Both the position numbers and the translations under genes were made by a program. The notes under the pieces are model-generated. The model searched no databases, had not been told where the DNA came from, and was given only the letters and a program-made list of their open reading frames with translations. DNA of 15,537 nucleotides from Geobacter sp. UBA4074. GTDB lineage: Bacteria; Desulfobacterota; Desulfuromonadia; Geobacterales; Pseudopelobacteraceae. The stretch lies in assembly GCA_002383415.1 (NCBI GenBank), contig DFYU01000157.1:1-15537 (forward strand), read 5' to 3'. Shown here one piece after another: positions 1 to 7,404 of this stretch (position 1 is its first letter; every line of letters begins with the position of its first letter).

Positions 1-51
1 GTTGCCGTTATCGGTACCCTGGATATCGTGCTGGGCGAAATCGACCGCTAA
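1..51 (+). CDS. nuoD: NuoD C-terminal end (partial), complex I 49-kDa subunit
   Basis: Reading frame 1 is open from the first base and ends in TAA at 49-51, giving sixteen residues that finish in TLDIVLGEIDR. This closely resembles the usual C-terminus of NuoD, the quinone-site subunit of complex I, which ends in a G-S/T-x-D-I-V-hydrophobic-x-E-V/I-D-R pattern. nuoE follows after 28 bases, which is the expected gene order. The rest of the gene lies upstream of the window, so whether it is fused to nuoC, as in E. coli, cannot be seen. The identification rests on a very short peptide plus synteny. Confidence 0.85.
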   Translation, partial: VAVIGTLDIVLGEIDR

Positions 52-79
52 CCTGAGACCGGAAAAGGAGACGCCGCCG

Positions 80-595
80 ATGAGTGAAGCGGTTGCTGTC
101 ACACAAGAAGACGAAATGGAAGAGACAGTCTTTGACCCGGCTCTCGCCGAGCAGGTCATTGAAAAATACAAGGATATCCCTGGTAACCTGATGCCGGTGC
201 TGCAGGGGATCCAGGATGCGTACGGCTATGTGCCCAAGTTGGCTGTCGCTCTGGTCGCCGAACGCCTGAATGTCTATCCCAGCCAGATTTATGGCGTATT
301 GACTTTTTATGCACAGTTCCACCTGAAGCCGCGCGGCAAGTATATCATCCGCGTCTGCATGGGAACTGCCTGCCACGTGCTCGGTGCGGAACGGATCCGT
401 GAGACCTTCTACGAGCGTATCAAGATTGGCCATGCCGAAACAAGTGCAGACAAGCGTTTTACCTTTGAACTGGTGGCCTGTCTGGGTGCTTGTGGTATGG
501 CTCCGCTGGCAATGGTCAATGATGAGACTTACGGTAAGATGACCGTTCAGAAGGTTGATGAGATCATCAAGGAATATTCTTCGCTCCCGCTCTAG
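80..595 (+). CDS. nuoE: NADH-quinone oxidoreductase subunit E (24-kDa, [2Fe-2S])
   Basis: NuoE is the small thioredoxin-like ferredoxin subunit of the peripheral arm of complex I; it carries the [2Fe-2S] cluster N1a and sits beside NuoF. The protein has 171 residues, normal for the family. It has an N-terminal helical region (about residues 18-75, with the typical VPKLAVALVAERL and YPSQIYGVLTFYAQF-like stretches) and then the thioredoxin-like fold. All four cluster ligands are visible as C93-x4-C98 (CMGTAC) and C134-x3-C138 (CLGAC). The ATG at 80 is chosen because AAGGAG at 65-70 lies nine bases upstream; an upstream in-frame extension to position 2 would run through the nuoD end. It lies between nuoD and nuoF in the operon. 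Confidence 0.97.
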   Translation: MSEAVAVTQEDEMEETVFDPALAEQVIEKYKDIPGNLMPVLQGIQDAYGYVPKLAVALVAERLNVYPSQIYGVLTFYAQFHLKPRGKYIIRVCMGTACHVLGAERIRETFYERIKIGHAETSADKRFTFELVACLGACGMAPLAMVNDETYGKMTVQKVDEIIKEYSSLPL

Positions 596-625
596 GTACG
601 GGGCGTTCGTCAGGGGACAGAACAC

Positions 626-2398
626 ATGGCTGAAGCTATCAAGATACTGATCTGCCAAGGAACGGGTGGCATCTCCGCCGGAGCCAAGAAGGTGGAGGCC
701 GAGTTCAATCGAGTGATTGCCGAAAAGGGGATTGCTGCTACGGTTGGCAAGCGTTGCGATATCATCAAGACCGGTTGCCGTGGTCTCTGCGCTAACGACG
801 TGTTGGTTGACATCGTTGATGATAAGGGCTGCACAACCTATGACTTTGTCCAGCCGGAAGAGGTCGCCAACCTGGTTGAGGAGCATATCCTCAAGGGTGA
901 GCCGCTGGAGAAGCGTAAGGCTAAGCCCTACTATAACCAGTTTGTCGACGCACAACGCCGTGTCTGTATGTCCGGCTGCGGTCACATTGATGCTGAGTCG
1001 ATGGACGCCTATCTGGCAACCGATGGCTTTAAGGCGATCGAAAAGTGTGTCAAAACCATGAAGCCGGCTGAGGTAGTCGAAGAAGTCAAAAAGTCGGGTC
1101 TGCGCGGCCGTGGGGGTGGCGGCTTCCCCACCGGCCTTAAGTGGTCCTTCTGTGCTGCCTCGCCGGGCCATCATAAGTACATTATCTGTAACGCCGACGA
1201 AGGCGATCCCGGTGCCTTCATGGACCGTTCAATCTTGGAAGGCGACCCCTACTGCATCATCGAGGGGATGATGATCGCCGGTTACGCCATCGGCGCCCAG
1301 TTTGGTTATGTCTATGTACGGGCCGAGTATCCGCTGGCCATTGAACGTCTCCAAAAGGCAATCGACACCTGCTATGAAAAAGGCTACCTGGGCAAGAACT
1401 GCATGGGGCTCGGTTTTGAGTACGACATGCGGATCAAGAAGGGTGCCGGAGCCTTCGTCTGCGGTGAAGAGACCGCACTAATGGCCTCCATTGAAGGTGA
1501 GCGTGGCATGCCCCGACCCCGTCCGCCATTCCCGGCAGTCAAGGGTCTCTGGCAGAACCCCTCCAACATCAACAACGTGGAGACCTTTGCCAACGTCCGC
1601 CACATTATCAACAACGGCGCCGACTGGTATGCCGCCATCGGTACCGACACCACCAAGGGCACCAAGATCTTCGCGGTGACCGGCAAGGTCAAGCACACCG
1701 GTCTGGTGGAAGTGCCGGCCGGTATGACCGTCCGTTCGGTCATTTACGACGTCTGCGGCGGTATCCTCAATAACCGTAAGTTCAAGGCCGTGCAGGCCGG
1801 TGGTCCCTCCGGCGGCTGTATCCCGGCCGAGATCCTGGACACCCCGGTTGATTACGACTCGCTGATCAAGGCCGGCGCCATGATGGGCTCCGGCGGTCTG
1901 GTGGTGATGGACGAAACCACCTGTATGGTAGACGTCTCCAAGTTCTTCCTGACCTTTACCCGGATGGAGTCCTGCGGCAAGTGTGTTCCTTGCCGGATCG
2001 GCCTGAAGGCGATGCTGGACATCCTGATCCGGATCACCGAAGGCAATGGCCGTGAGGGGGATATCGAGACCCTGATCGACCTGGGCACCACCATCAAGCA
2101 AGCATCCTTGTGTGGCTTGGGGCAGACCGCTCCCAACCCGGTGCTTTCCACCATCCGCTACTTCCGGCCTGAATACGAGGCCCACATCAATGAGAAGCGT
2201 TGCCCTTCAAACAGCTGTAAAGAGCTGCTGCTGTGGCAGGTGGTCGAAGACAAGTGCGTCAAGTGCGGTGCCTGTAAGAAGGTCTGCCCGGTTGATGCCA
2301 TTGTCTGGGAAAAAGGGCAGATCGCCTACCTGGACAAGGATAAGTGCACTAAATGTAAGTCCTGTTATGACGCCTGTCGTTTCATGGCGATTGAGTAA
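626..2398 (+). CDS. nuoF: NADH-quinone oxidoreductase subunit F (51-kDa, FMN/NADH), long form with extra Fe-S domains
   Basis: NuoF binds NADH and FMN and passes electrons to the Fe-S chain of complex I. The 590-residue product is much longer than the roughly 445-residue E. coli form. Residues 1-95 form a thioredoxin-like ferredoxin domain with C10, C51 and C55, but Gly at position 15 where a second cysteine is expected. The flavin/NADH core follows, with the glycine-rich GRGGGGFPTG loop at 161-170, NADEGDPGAF at 189-198 and GAGAFVCGEETAL at 273-285. The SLBB region is at about 340-430. The N3 [4Fe-4S] site is C450-x2-C453-x2-C456 plus C496. Residues 535-590 are an added two-[4Fe-4S] ferredoxin (C544, C547, C550, C554; C574, C577, C580, C584). 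This domain order is that of HydB-type subunits of bifurcating hydrogenases, but the complete nuo context makes complex I the best call. An AGGGGA-type site precedes the ATG. Confidence 0.96.
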   Translation: MAEAIKILICQGTGGISAGAKKVEAEFNRVIAEKGIAATVGKRCDIIKTGCRGLCANDVLVDIVDDKGCTTYDFVQPEEVANLVEEHILKGEPLEKRKAKPYYNQFVDAQRRVCMSGCGHIDAESMDAYLATDGFKAIEKCVKTMKPAEVVEEVKKSGLRGRGGGGFPTGLKWSFCAASPGHHKYIICNADEGDPGAFMDRSILEGDPYCIIEGMMIAGYAIGAQFGYVYVRAEYPLAIERLQKAIDTCYEKGYLGKNCMGLGFEYDMRIKKGAGAFVCGEETALMASIEGERGMPRPRPPFPAVKGLWQNPSNINNVETFANVRHIINNGADWYAAIGTDTTKGTKIFAVTGKVKHTGLVEVPAGMTVRSVIYDVCGGILNNRKFKAVQAGGPSGGCIPAEILDTPVDYDSLIKAGAMMGSGGLVVMDETTCMVDVSKFFLTFTRMESCGKCVPCRIGLKAMLDILIRITEGNGREGDIETLIDLGTTIKQASLCGLGQTAPNPVLSTIRYFRPEYEAHINEKRCPSNSCKELLLWQVVEDKCVKCGACKKVCPVDAIVWEKGQIAYLDKDKCTKCKSCYDACRFMAIE

Positions 2399-2427
2399 TC
2401 ACGGTACCCACGTAAACTCCAGCAATC

Positions 2428-2431
2428 GAGG
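2428..2431 (+). promoter_or_regulatory. Ribosome binding site that fixes the nuoG start
   Basis: GAGG at 2428-2431 lies six bases before the ATG at 2438. An in-frame TTG directly precedes this ATG at 2435, but its spacing would be only three bases, so the ATG is preferred. Confidence 0.6.
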
Positions 2432-2437
2432 TCTTTG

Positions 2438-4888
2438 ATGGTCACTCTGACGATAGACGACAAGCAGGTTCAGGTTGCAAAAGACGCAACCATTTACGAT
2501 GCCGCCAAGGCTGCCGGTATCAACATCCCGATCCTGTGCCACGACAAAAAACTGAAGCCGTTCGGCGCCTGCCGGATGTGTCTGGTTGAGGTTGAGCAGA
2601 TGAAGGGTCGTTTGATTCCGGCCTGTACCACCCCGGTCACCGAAGGGATGATCGTGCGCAGCAGCACCCCGCCGGTCGAGAAGGCCCGTAAACTGGTGCT
2701 GGAACTGCTGATGCTCAATCACCCGCTTGACTGTCCGGTCTGCGACAAGGGTGGCGACTGCGAACTGCAGAACTTGGCCTATGATCACAAGGTCAATGTC
2801 AACCGCCTCAGTGATGAAAAATTCCATCATGAGATCGACTACAACAACCCGCTGATTGAGCGCGATCAGAACCGTTGCGTGTTGTGCGGCAAGTGTGTGC
2901 GGATCTGTGATGAAATTGTCTCCCGCGGTGCATTGACGTTTATCAGCCGCGGCATTGAAACCAAGATCGGCACCGAGTTCGATGGCCCCTTGAGCTGCGA
3001 GTTCTGTGGTTCCTGTATCTCGGTCTGCCCGGTTGGTGCTCTGTTGGCCCGTCCCTTTAAATTCAAATCCCGTTTTTGGGCCCTGCAGAAGAAACAATCC
3101 GTCTGCGGTTATTGCGGAACCGGCTGCAGCGTGACACTGGGGGTCAAGGACAACAAGGTCCTGACCACGGTTTACGACGAGAACCAGGGCTTCCACAACG
3201 GTCAACTCTGTGTCCGTGGTCGCTTTGGCTATCAGTTCATCTCTTCAGAAAAGCGTCTGACCTCGCCCCTGATCCGTAAAAACGGCCAGCTGGTTGCTGC
3301 CGGTTGGGATGAGGCGCTGTCGCTGGTGGCCTCCAAGTTGAAAGGCGCTGGCAATACCGCCGCTGCTTTGGCCACCCCGCGTATGACCAACGAGGAGTTG
3401 TCGCTGCTCAAGCAGCTGATGACGCAACAGGTTGGTAGCGACAACATCGACCATTCGGCCGGTTATGGCCACGCTGCCCTGACAGAAGGTCTGGCCAAGA
3501 GCTTTGGCGTAGCTGCCGCTCCTGCTACAATCCTTGACATCCAGAAAAGCGACCTGCTGCTGGTCATCAAGAGTGATGCCTATGAAACCCACCCGGTGGT
3601 TGGTTTCGAGATCAATATGGCCGTCAAGAACAAAGGCGCCAGCCTGCAGATTATCTCTGACAAGCGCGGCAAGCTGGGCAAGCTGCCTAAGGCAAGTACC
3701 CTGCTGCATAAGCCTGGCACTGAAGTGGCCCTGTTGAATGCCATTGCCAAGGTGTTGATCGACGAAAACCTGGCTGGCGCAGCAGCATCGGTTGCCGGTT
3801 ATGCTGAACTGGTTGCCGGCCTGACTGCCTTTGCGCCTGAGCAGGTGGCGGCACAGTGTGGTGTCAGTGCTGAGTCGATCAGGGAGCTGGCTCGCAGTTA
3901 CGCTGCAGCTGAAAAGGCCCTGGTCATTCTTCCTGCCGGCCTTGCTTACCCAGCACACGATGCCCAACTAGCCCACGCCGCGGCTAACCTGGCCATATTG
4001 GCCGGCAAGCTGGGTAAGGAAGGGTCAGGCCTGCTGGTGCTGCAGGAGAAGAACAATAGCCAGGGCGCGGTTGATACCGGCTTTGTACCGGCTGCTGGCG
4101 GTAAGAACGCCATGCAAATCCTGGCTGGTTGTGCCGATGGCAGCATCAAGACCCTGCTGATTGCCGGTGAGAACCCGGTTGTTTCCTATCCTGATCAGTC
4201 TAAGGTCAAGACCGCACTGGACAAGGCCGAGTTCCTGGTGGTGGCCGACCTGTTCCTGACTGAGACGGCTCAAATGGCTGATGTTGTCCTGCCGGTCTGC
4301 TCCTACGCCGAAAAAGAGGGTACCTTTACCGCCACCGACCGTCGTGTGCAGAAGGTGATGCCGGCTATCCCTGCCGTTGGCCAGAGCCGTGCCGAGTTCG
4401 CTGTCTATGGTGAACTGATTCGTATCCTCGGTGGCCAGGCTCCGGCGATACCCGCTGAGGTGTTTGCCCAGATTCCGGCTTATGCTGGCATCGATTATGC
4501 CGCACTTGCTGCCGACGGTGTCTTTGCCCCGGTTGCAGTGAAGCCTGCTCTGGTGCTGCCAGTGGCTGCTGCCGTACAGGTAGAGTCGGGTAAGATTGCC
4601 CTGCTGACCGGCGCTGCTCTCTATCACTGCGGTACCATGTCGCTGTATGGCGAGGGCACGGTAGCTGCCTGCCCTGAGGGCTACATCGAGCTGTCCAATG
4701 CCGATGCTAACCGGATGAAGATTGCAGATGGTGACGAAGTGAATGTCACTTCCGCCAATGGCTCCGTCAAGCTGAAGGCGCGACTCAGCCTACGGATGGC
4801 TGAAGGTGTTGCCTTCGCTCCCTACCACTTTGCGATCAATCAAGTGTGGTCAGGCGCCACGGTGACCGGCGTAACTGTTTCGAAGTAA
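2438..4888 (+). CDS. nuoG: NADH-quinone oxidoreductase subunit G (75-kDa Fe-S subunit)
   Basis: NuoG is the large Fe-S subunit of the complex I peripheral arm and links NuoF to NuoI. The 816-residue protein starts with a plant-type [2Fe-2S] domain (C34, C45, C48, C63). The His-ligated cluster N5 follows (H95, C99, C102, C108), then two [4Fe-4S] sites (C147, C150, C153, C157 and C187, C190, C193, C197). A further cluster of the N7 type is present (C223-x2-C226-x3-C230 and C258), as in E. coli and Thermus NuoG. From about residue 220 the protein follows the molybdopterin oxidoreductase fold and closely resembles formate dehydrogenase, for example THPVVG at 384-389 and the ADVVLP region. The catalytic Cys/Sec position is Gly344 followed by His345, so a structural rather than enzymatic role is likely. 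The end (about 700-816) is a dinucleotide-binding-like barrel. It is somewhat shorter than the 908-residue E. coli protein. Confidence 0.96.
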   Translation: MVTLTIDDKQVQVAKDATIYDAAKAAGINIPILCHDKKLKPFGACRMCLVEVEQMKGRLIPACTTPVTEGMIVRSSTPPVEKARKLVLELLMLNHPLDCPVCDKGGDCELQNLAYDHKVNVNRLSDEKFHHEIDYNNPLIERDQNRCVLCGKCVRICDEIVSRGALTFISRGIETKIGTEFDGPLSCEFCGSCISVCPVGALLARPFKFKSRFWALQKKQSVCGYCGTGCSVTLGVKDNKVLTTVYDENQGFHNGQLCVRGRFGYQFISSEKRLTSPLIRKNGQLVAAGWDEALSLVASKLKGAGNTAAALATPRMTNEELSLLKQLMTQQVGSDNIDHSAGYGHAALTEGLAKSFGVAAAPATILDIQKSDLLLVIKSDAYETHPVVGFEINMAVKNKGASLQIISDKRGKLGKLPKASTLLHKPGTEVALLNAIAKVLIDENLAGAAASVAGYAELVAGLTAFAPEQVAAQCGVSAESIRELARSYAAAEKALVILPAGLAYPAHDAQLAHAAANLAILAGKLGKEGSGLLVLQEKNNSQGAVDTGFVPAAGGKNAMQILAGCADGSIKTLLIAGENPVVSYPDQSKVKTALDKAEFLVVADLFLTETAQMADVVLPVCSYAEKEGTFTATDRRVQKVMPAIPAVGQSRAEFAVYGELIRILGGQAPAIPAEVFAQIPAYAGIDYAALAADGVFAPVAVKPALVLPVAAAVQVESGKIALLTGAALYHCGTMSLYGEGTVAACPEGYIELSNADANRMKIADGDEVNVTSANGSVKLKARLSLRMAEGVAFAPYHFAINQVWSGATVTGVTVSK

Positions 4889-4934
4889 CGAGATACTGGA
4901 CTCTTAACGCTACCAGAGAAGGAAAGAGGAACCG

Positions 4935-6029
4935 ATGGACATCGTAATTCTTGGACTGCCGCTGTACTATTACATCGCCATGGTTGCGAAGGTGCTGGTT
5001 GCATTTTTGTTCGTGCTGCTGACCGTAGCTTACGCGACCTACGCTGAGCGCAAGATTATCGGTTTCATGCAGGTGCGTATCGGACCGAACCGCACTGGTC
5101 CCAAGGGTCTTTTGCAGCCGATTGCTGACGGTTTGAAGCTTTTCTTCAAAGAAGAGATCATTCCTGCAGAATCGAATAAATTCGCCTTTTTGCTGGCGCC
5201 GCTGATCGCCTTGGTACCTGCCTTTATCACCTTTGCCGTTATCCCGTTCGGTACCACGATAACGGTCTTCGGCTATGACGTCCCCTTGCAGATCGTTGGC
5301 TACTACGATGCCGGGGTTGGCAAGGTCGTGGATATCAACGTTGGCATGCTCTACGTGCTGGCCATGTCGTCACTGGGTGTGTACGGCATCGTGTTGGCCG
5401 GCTGGGCTTCAAACAGCAAGTATTCCCTGCTGGGTGGTCTGCGGGCTTCCGCTCAAATGGTTTCCTATGAACTGGCTGCCGGTCTGGCTATTATACCGGT
5501 CTTCATGCTGGTGGGCTCGCTCTCGCTGCAGGAGATCGTGAACGCACAGGTCGGGATGAAGTGGTTCATCTGGAACAGCCCGATGACCTTTGTTGCCGGC
5601 ATGATCTTCTATGTGGCAACCCTTGCTGAAATCAACCGGGTTCCCTTTGACCTTCCTGAGGCAGAGACCGAGCTAGTCTCTGGTTTCTGTACCGAGTACT
5701 CATCAATGAAGTACGCCATGTTTTTCATGGCCGAGTACGCCAACATGGTTACGGTAAGTGCCTTGATGGTGACCATGTTCCTTGGTGGCTGGGACGGTCC
5801 GTTTGTCTCCACCTTCCCGCTGCTTTCTCCGGTGTACTTTGTTGCTAAGGTGTACTTCCTGATGTTTATGGCCATGTGGATTCGCGCCACGCTCCCGCGC
5901 TATCGTTATGACCAGCTGATGGCACTGGGCTGGAAGGTGATGCTGCCGTCAACCCTGGCGATCATCGCAATCACGGCCATTGCCGGATACTTCGGGTTCT
6001 ACACGTTTAGCGACTTCTTCGGGATGTAG
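4935..6029 (+). CDS. nuoH: NADH-quinone oxidoreductase subunit H (membrane, quinone site)
   Basis: NuoH anchors the peripheral arm to the membrane and forms much of the quinone chamber of complex I. The 364-residue protein is hydrophobic with about eight to nine membrane segments. Family hallmarks are seen: ERKIIGFMQVRIGPNRTGP at 38-56, QPIADGLKLFFKEE at 61-74, and the charged loop EINRVPFDLPEAETELVSG at 232-250 followed by EYSSMKYAMFFMAEY at 254-268. These acidic and basic loops contact NuoD, NuoB and quinone in known structures. The ATG at 4935 follows the purine-rich GGAAAGAGGA. It is 46 bases downstream of nuoG and 57 bases upstream of nuoI. Confidence 0.97.
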   Translation: MDIVILGLPLYYYIAMVAKVLVAFLFVLLTVAYATYAERKIIGFMQVRIGPNRTGPKGLLQPIADGLKLFFKEEIIPAESNKFAFLLAPLIALVPAFITFAVIPFGTTITVFGYDVPLQIVGYYDAGVGKVVDINVGMLYVLAMSSLGVYGIVLAGWASNSKYSLLGGLRASAQMVSYELAAGLAIIPVFMLVGSLSLQEIVNAQVGMKWFIWNSPMTFVAGMIFYVATLAEINRVPFDLPEAETELVSGFCTEYSSMKYAMFFMAEYANMVTVSALMVTMFLGGWDGPFVSTFPLLSPVYFVAKVYFLMFMAMWIRATLPRYRYDQLMALGWKVMLPSTLAIIAITAIAGYFGFYTFSDFFGM

Positions 6030-6086
6030 TCTATCCAGAAAACTCTGACCTAACAAAGAACGACAGGATCAATAAAGGAATACGTT

Positions 6087-6494
6087 ATGCCGAATCCGTT
6101 TACGCCGATCATCCAAGGAATGAAGATCACCTTTGGGCATCTGTTCAAAAAACCGGTTACGCTCATGTACCCCGATGAGCGTCCCAAGGTTGCCGAACGG
6201 TTCCGCGGTCTGCACGCCCTGAAGGTGTCCCATAACAAGGCCAAATGCGTGGCATGCTATCTCTGCCCCACGGTCTGTCCTGCCAAGTGCATTACCGTTG
6301 AGGCGGGTGAGGATGCCAATCACGACAAGTTTGCGGCAAAGTATGAGATCGATATGCTGCGTTGTATCTTCTGCGGTTACTGTGTGGAAGCCTGCCCGGT
6401 GGATGCACTCAAGATGACCGGCGAGTTTGAGCTGGCCAACTACCGCCGCGAAGATTTTGTCTTCACCAAGGAACGACTTTTAGAAAAGAAATAA
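6087..6494 (+). CDS. nuoI: NADH-quinone oxidoreductase subunit I (two [4Fe-4S] ferredoxin)
   Basis: NuoI is the TYKY-type 8Fe ferredoxin that carries electrons through clusters N6a and N6b towards NuoB and quinone. The 135-residue protein has both complete motifs: C54-x2-C57-x2-C60-x3-C64-P and C93-x2-C96-x2-C99-x3-C103-P. The N-terminal amphipathic helix (about residues 4-25) that lies on the membrane and NuoH is also present. It is a compact member of the family, since E. coli NuoI has 180 residues; the C-terminus ends soon after the second cluster. AAAGGA lies seven to eight bases before the ATG. It sits between nuoH and nuoJ, the standard order. Confidence 0.97.
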   Translation: MPNPFTPIIQGMKITFGHLFKKPVTLMYPDERPKVAERFRGLHALKVSHNKAKCVACYLCPTVCPAKCITVEAGEDANHDKFAAKYEIDMLRCIFCGYCVEACPVDALKMTGEFELANYRREDFVFTKERLLEKK

Positions 6495-6507
6495 AGGAGC
6501 GCAGTAC

Positions 6508-7020
6508 ATGGATATCACATCTGTCTTCTTCGCCATTGTCACCATCGTGGCCGTAGTGTCGGCCCTGTTGGTCGTCACCTGCAAGAACCCGATCAACAGT
6601 GCGCTCTCCCTGGTGCTGACCTTCTTTTGCCTGGCGACCTACTATGTCATGCTGGATGCCCCGTTCATGGCCGCCATTCAGATCATCGTTTACGCCGGTG
6701 CCATCATGGTCCTGATCGTGTTCACCATCATGCTGCTTAATATCAGGGTGGACGCTAACAAAAAGCACACCCATCAGATCGTGCTCGGCAGCGTGATCGG
6801 TATCGTTATGGCATTGTTGGCCGGCATGTTCATCATCAGGGGTACACTGTCTGCCCCGACCGGCCCCATCACCCCCGAGGTAATTACACAGTTCGGACAT
6901 ACCGAACTGATTGGCGCGGTGATGTTCACCGAGTTCCTACTGCCCTTCGAGGTCACCTCGATCCTGTTGCTGGCTGCCATGGTGGGTGCCGTTATACTCG
7001 CCAAGAAAAAACTTTCCTAG
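6508..7020 (+). CDS. nuoJ: NADH-quinone oxidoreductase subunit J (membrane)
   Basis: NuoJ is a small membrane subunit of the proton-translocating arm, next to NuoK and NuoH. The 170-residue protein has about five membrane helices, at roughly 5-23, 30-50, 54-78, 91-111 and 143-165. The conserved third helix VYAGAIMVLIVFTIMLLN (61-78) contains the glycine-containing bulge that is linked to coupling in known structures. It starts 13 bases after nuoI, with AAAGGAG placed upstream of the ATG. Lengths of about 165-185 residues are normal. Confidence 0.95.
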   Translation: MDITSVFFAIVTIVAVVSALLVVTCKNPINSALSLVLTFFCLATYYVMLDAPFMAAIQIIVYAGAIMVLIVFTIMLLNIRVDANKKHTHQIVLGSVIGIVMALLAGMFIIRGTLSAPTGPITPEVITQFGHTELIGAVMFTEFLLPFEVTSILLLAAMVGAVILAKKKLS

Positions 7021-7026
7021 AGGTGG
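7019..7026 (+). promoter_or_regulatory. Shine-Dalgarno region that decides the nuoK start
   Basis: AGAGGTGG overlaps the nuoJ stop codon. Two in-frame ATGs follow at 7028 and 7034. Only the second has normal spacing (seven bases from AGGTGG, ten from GAGG), so 7034 is preferred. Confidence 0.5.
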
Positions 7027-7033
7027 CATGATA

Positions 7034-7336
7034 ATGGATAACCTGAACAATTACCTGCTTGTCAGCGCGGTGCTTTTTTCCATCGGCACCATCGGGGTTC
7101 TGACCCGCAAAAACGCCATCGTGGTGTTCATGTGCATCGAGCTGATGCTCAATGCCGTAAACCTGTCATTTATCGCCCTGTCACGTCATCTAGGCAATCT
7201 GGATGGCCAGGTGTTCGTGTTTTTCATCATGACCGTGGCAGCTGCTGAAGCTGCCGTTGGTCTGGCCTTGTTTATCTCGTTCTTTAACAATCGCGAGTCG
7301 ATTGACATTGACGACGCCAACCTGATGAAGTGGTAG
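7034..7336 (+). CDS. nuoK: NADH-quinone oxidoreductase subunit K (membrane, MrpC-like)
   Basis: NuoK is a three-helix membrane subunit that forms part of the proton path between NuoJ and NuoN. From the ATG at 7034 the protein has exactly 100 residues, the usual length. Its two buried glutamates, essential in E. coli, fall at E36 (CIELMLN) and E72 (AAEAAVG), the same numbers as in E. coli NuoK. This agreement and the ribosome binding site spacing support 7034 over the ATG at 7028, which would add two residues. Helices are at about 4-23, 27-50 and 60-83. It follows nuoJ by 13 bases, so the two are probably translationally coupled. Confidence 0.95.
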   Translation: MDNLNNYLLVSAVLFSIGTIGVLTRKNAIVVFMCIELMLNAVNLSFIALSRHLGNLDGQVFVFFIMTVAAAEAAVGLALFISFFNNRESIDIDDANLMKW

Positions 7337-7337
7337 T

Positions 7338-7355
7338 TGCGGCAAGCGAGCCGCA
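7338..7355 (+). other. Small hairpin between nuoK and nuoL
   Basis: TGCGGC (7338-7343) and GCCGCA (7350-7355) form a perfect six-pair stem around a six-base loop, one base after the nuoK stop codon. No T-run follows, so this is not a standard terminator. It might stabilise or divide the mRNA. This is the longest gap inside the operon (68 bases). Confidence 0.4.
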
Positions 7356-7404
7356 GCCTTTAAACCGGTACCTGTGAAGACGAATAGAATAAAGGAGTAG
7401 CTCA

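Noticed and set aside
8..1174. Long open frame (388 codons) on the minus strand opposite nuoE and nuoF, and similar long antisense frames opposite nuoF, nuoG, nuoL and nuoM
   Set aside because: The plus-strand frames have unambiguous Fe-S, flavin and channel motifs. The antisense frames show no recognisable family, are low-complexity, and are explained by codon bias in GC-rich genes.
626..4888. nuoE-nuoF-nuoG as a separate bifurcating hydrogenase or formate dehydrogenase complex
   Set aside because: The HydB-like NuoF and formate-dehydrogenase-like NuoG are suggestive, but the genes sit inside a complete, ordered complex I operon, and the NuoG catalytic residue is lost. No hydrogenase H-cluster motifs are present.
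6986..7033. Upstream in-frame start for nuoK inside nuoJ
   Set aside because: The extension overlaps nuoJ and shifts the essential glutamates away from positions 36 and 72; the ATG at 7034 gives the standard 100-residue protein.
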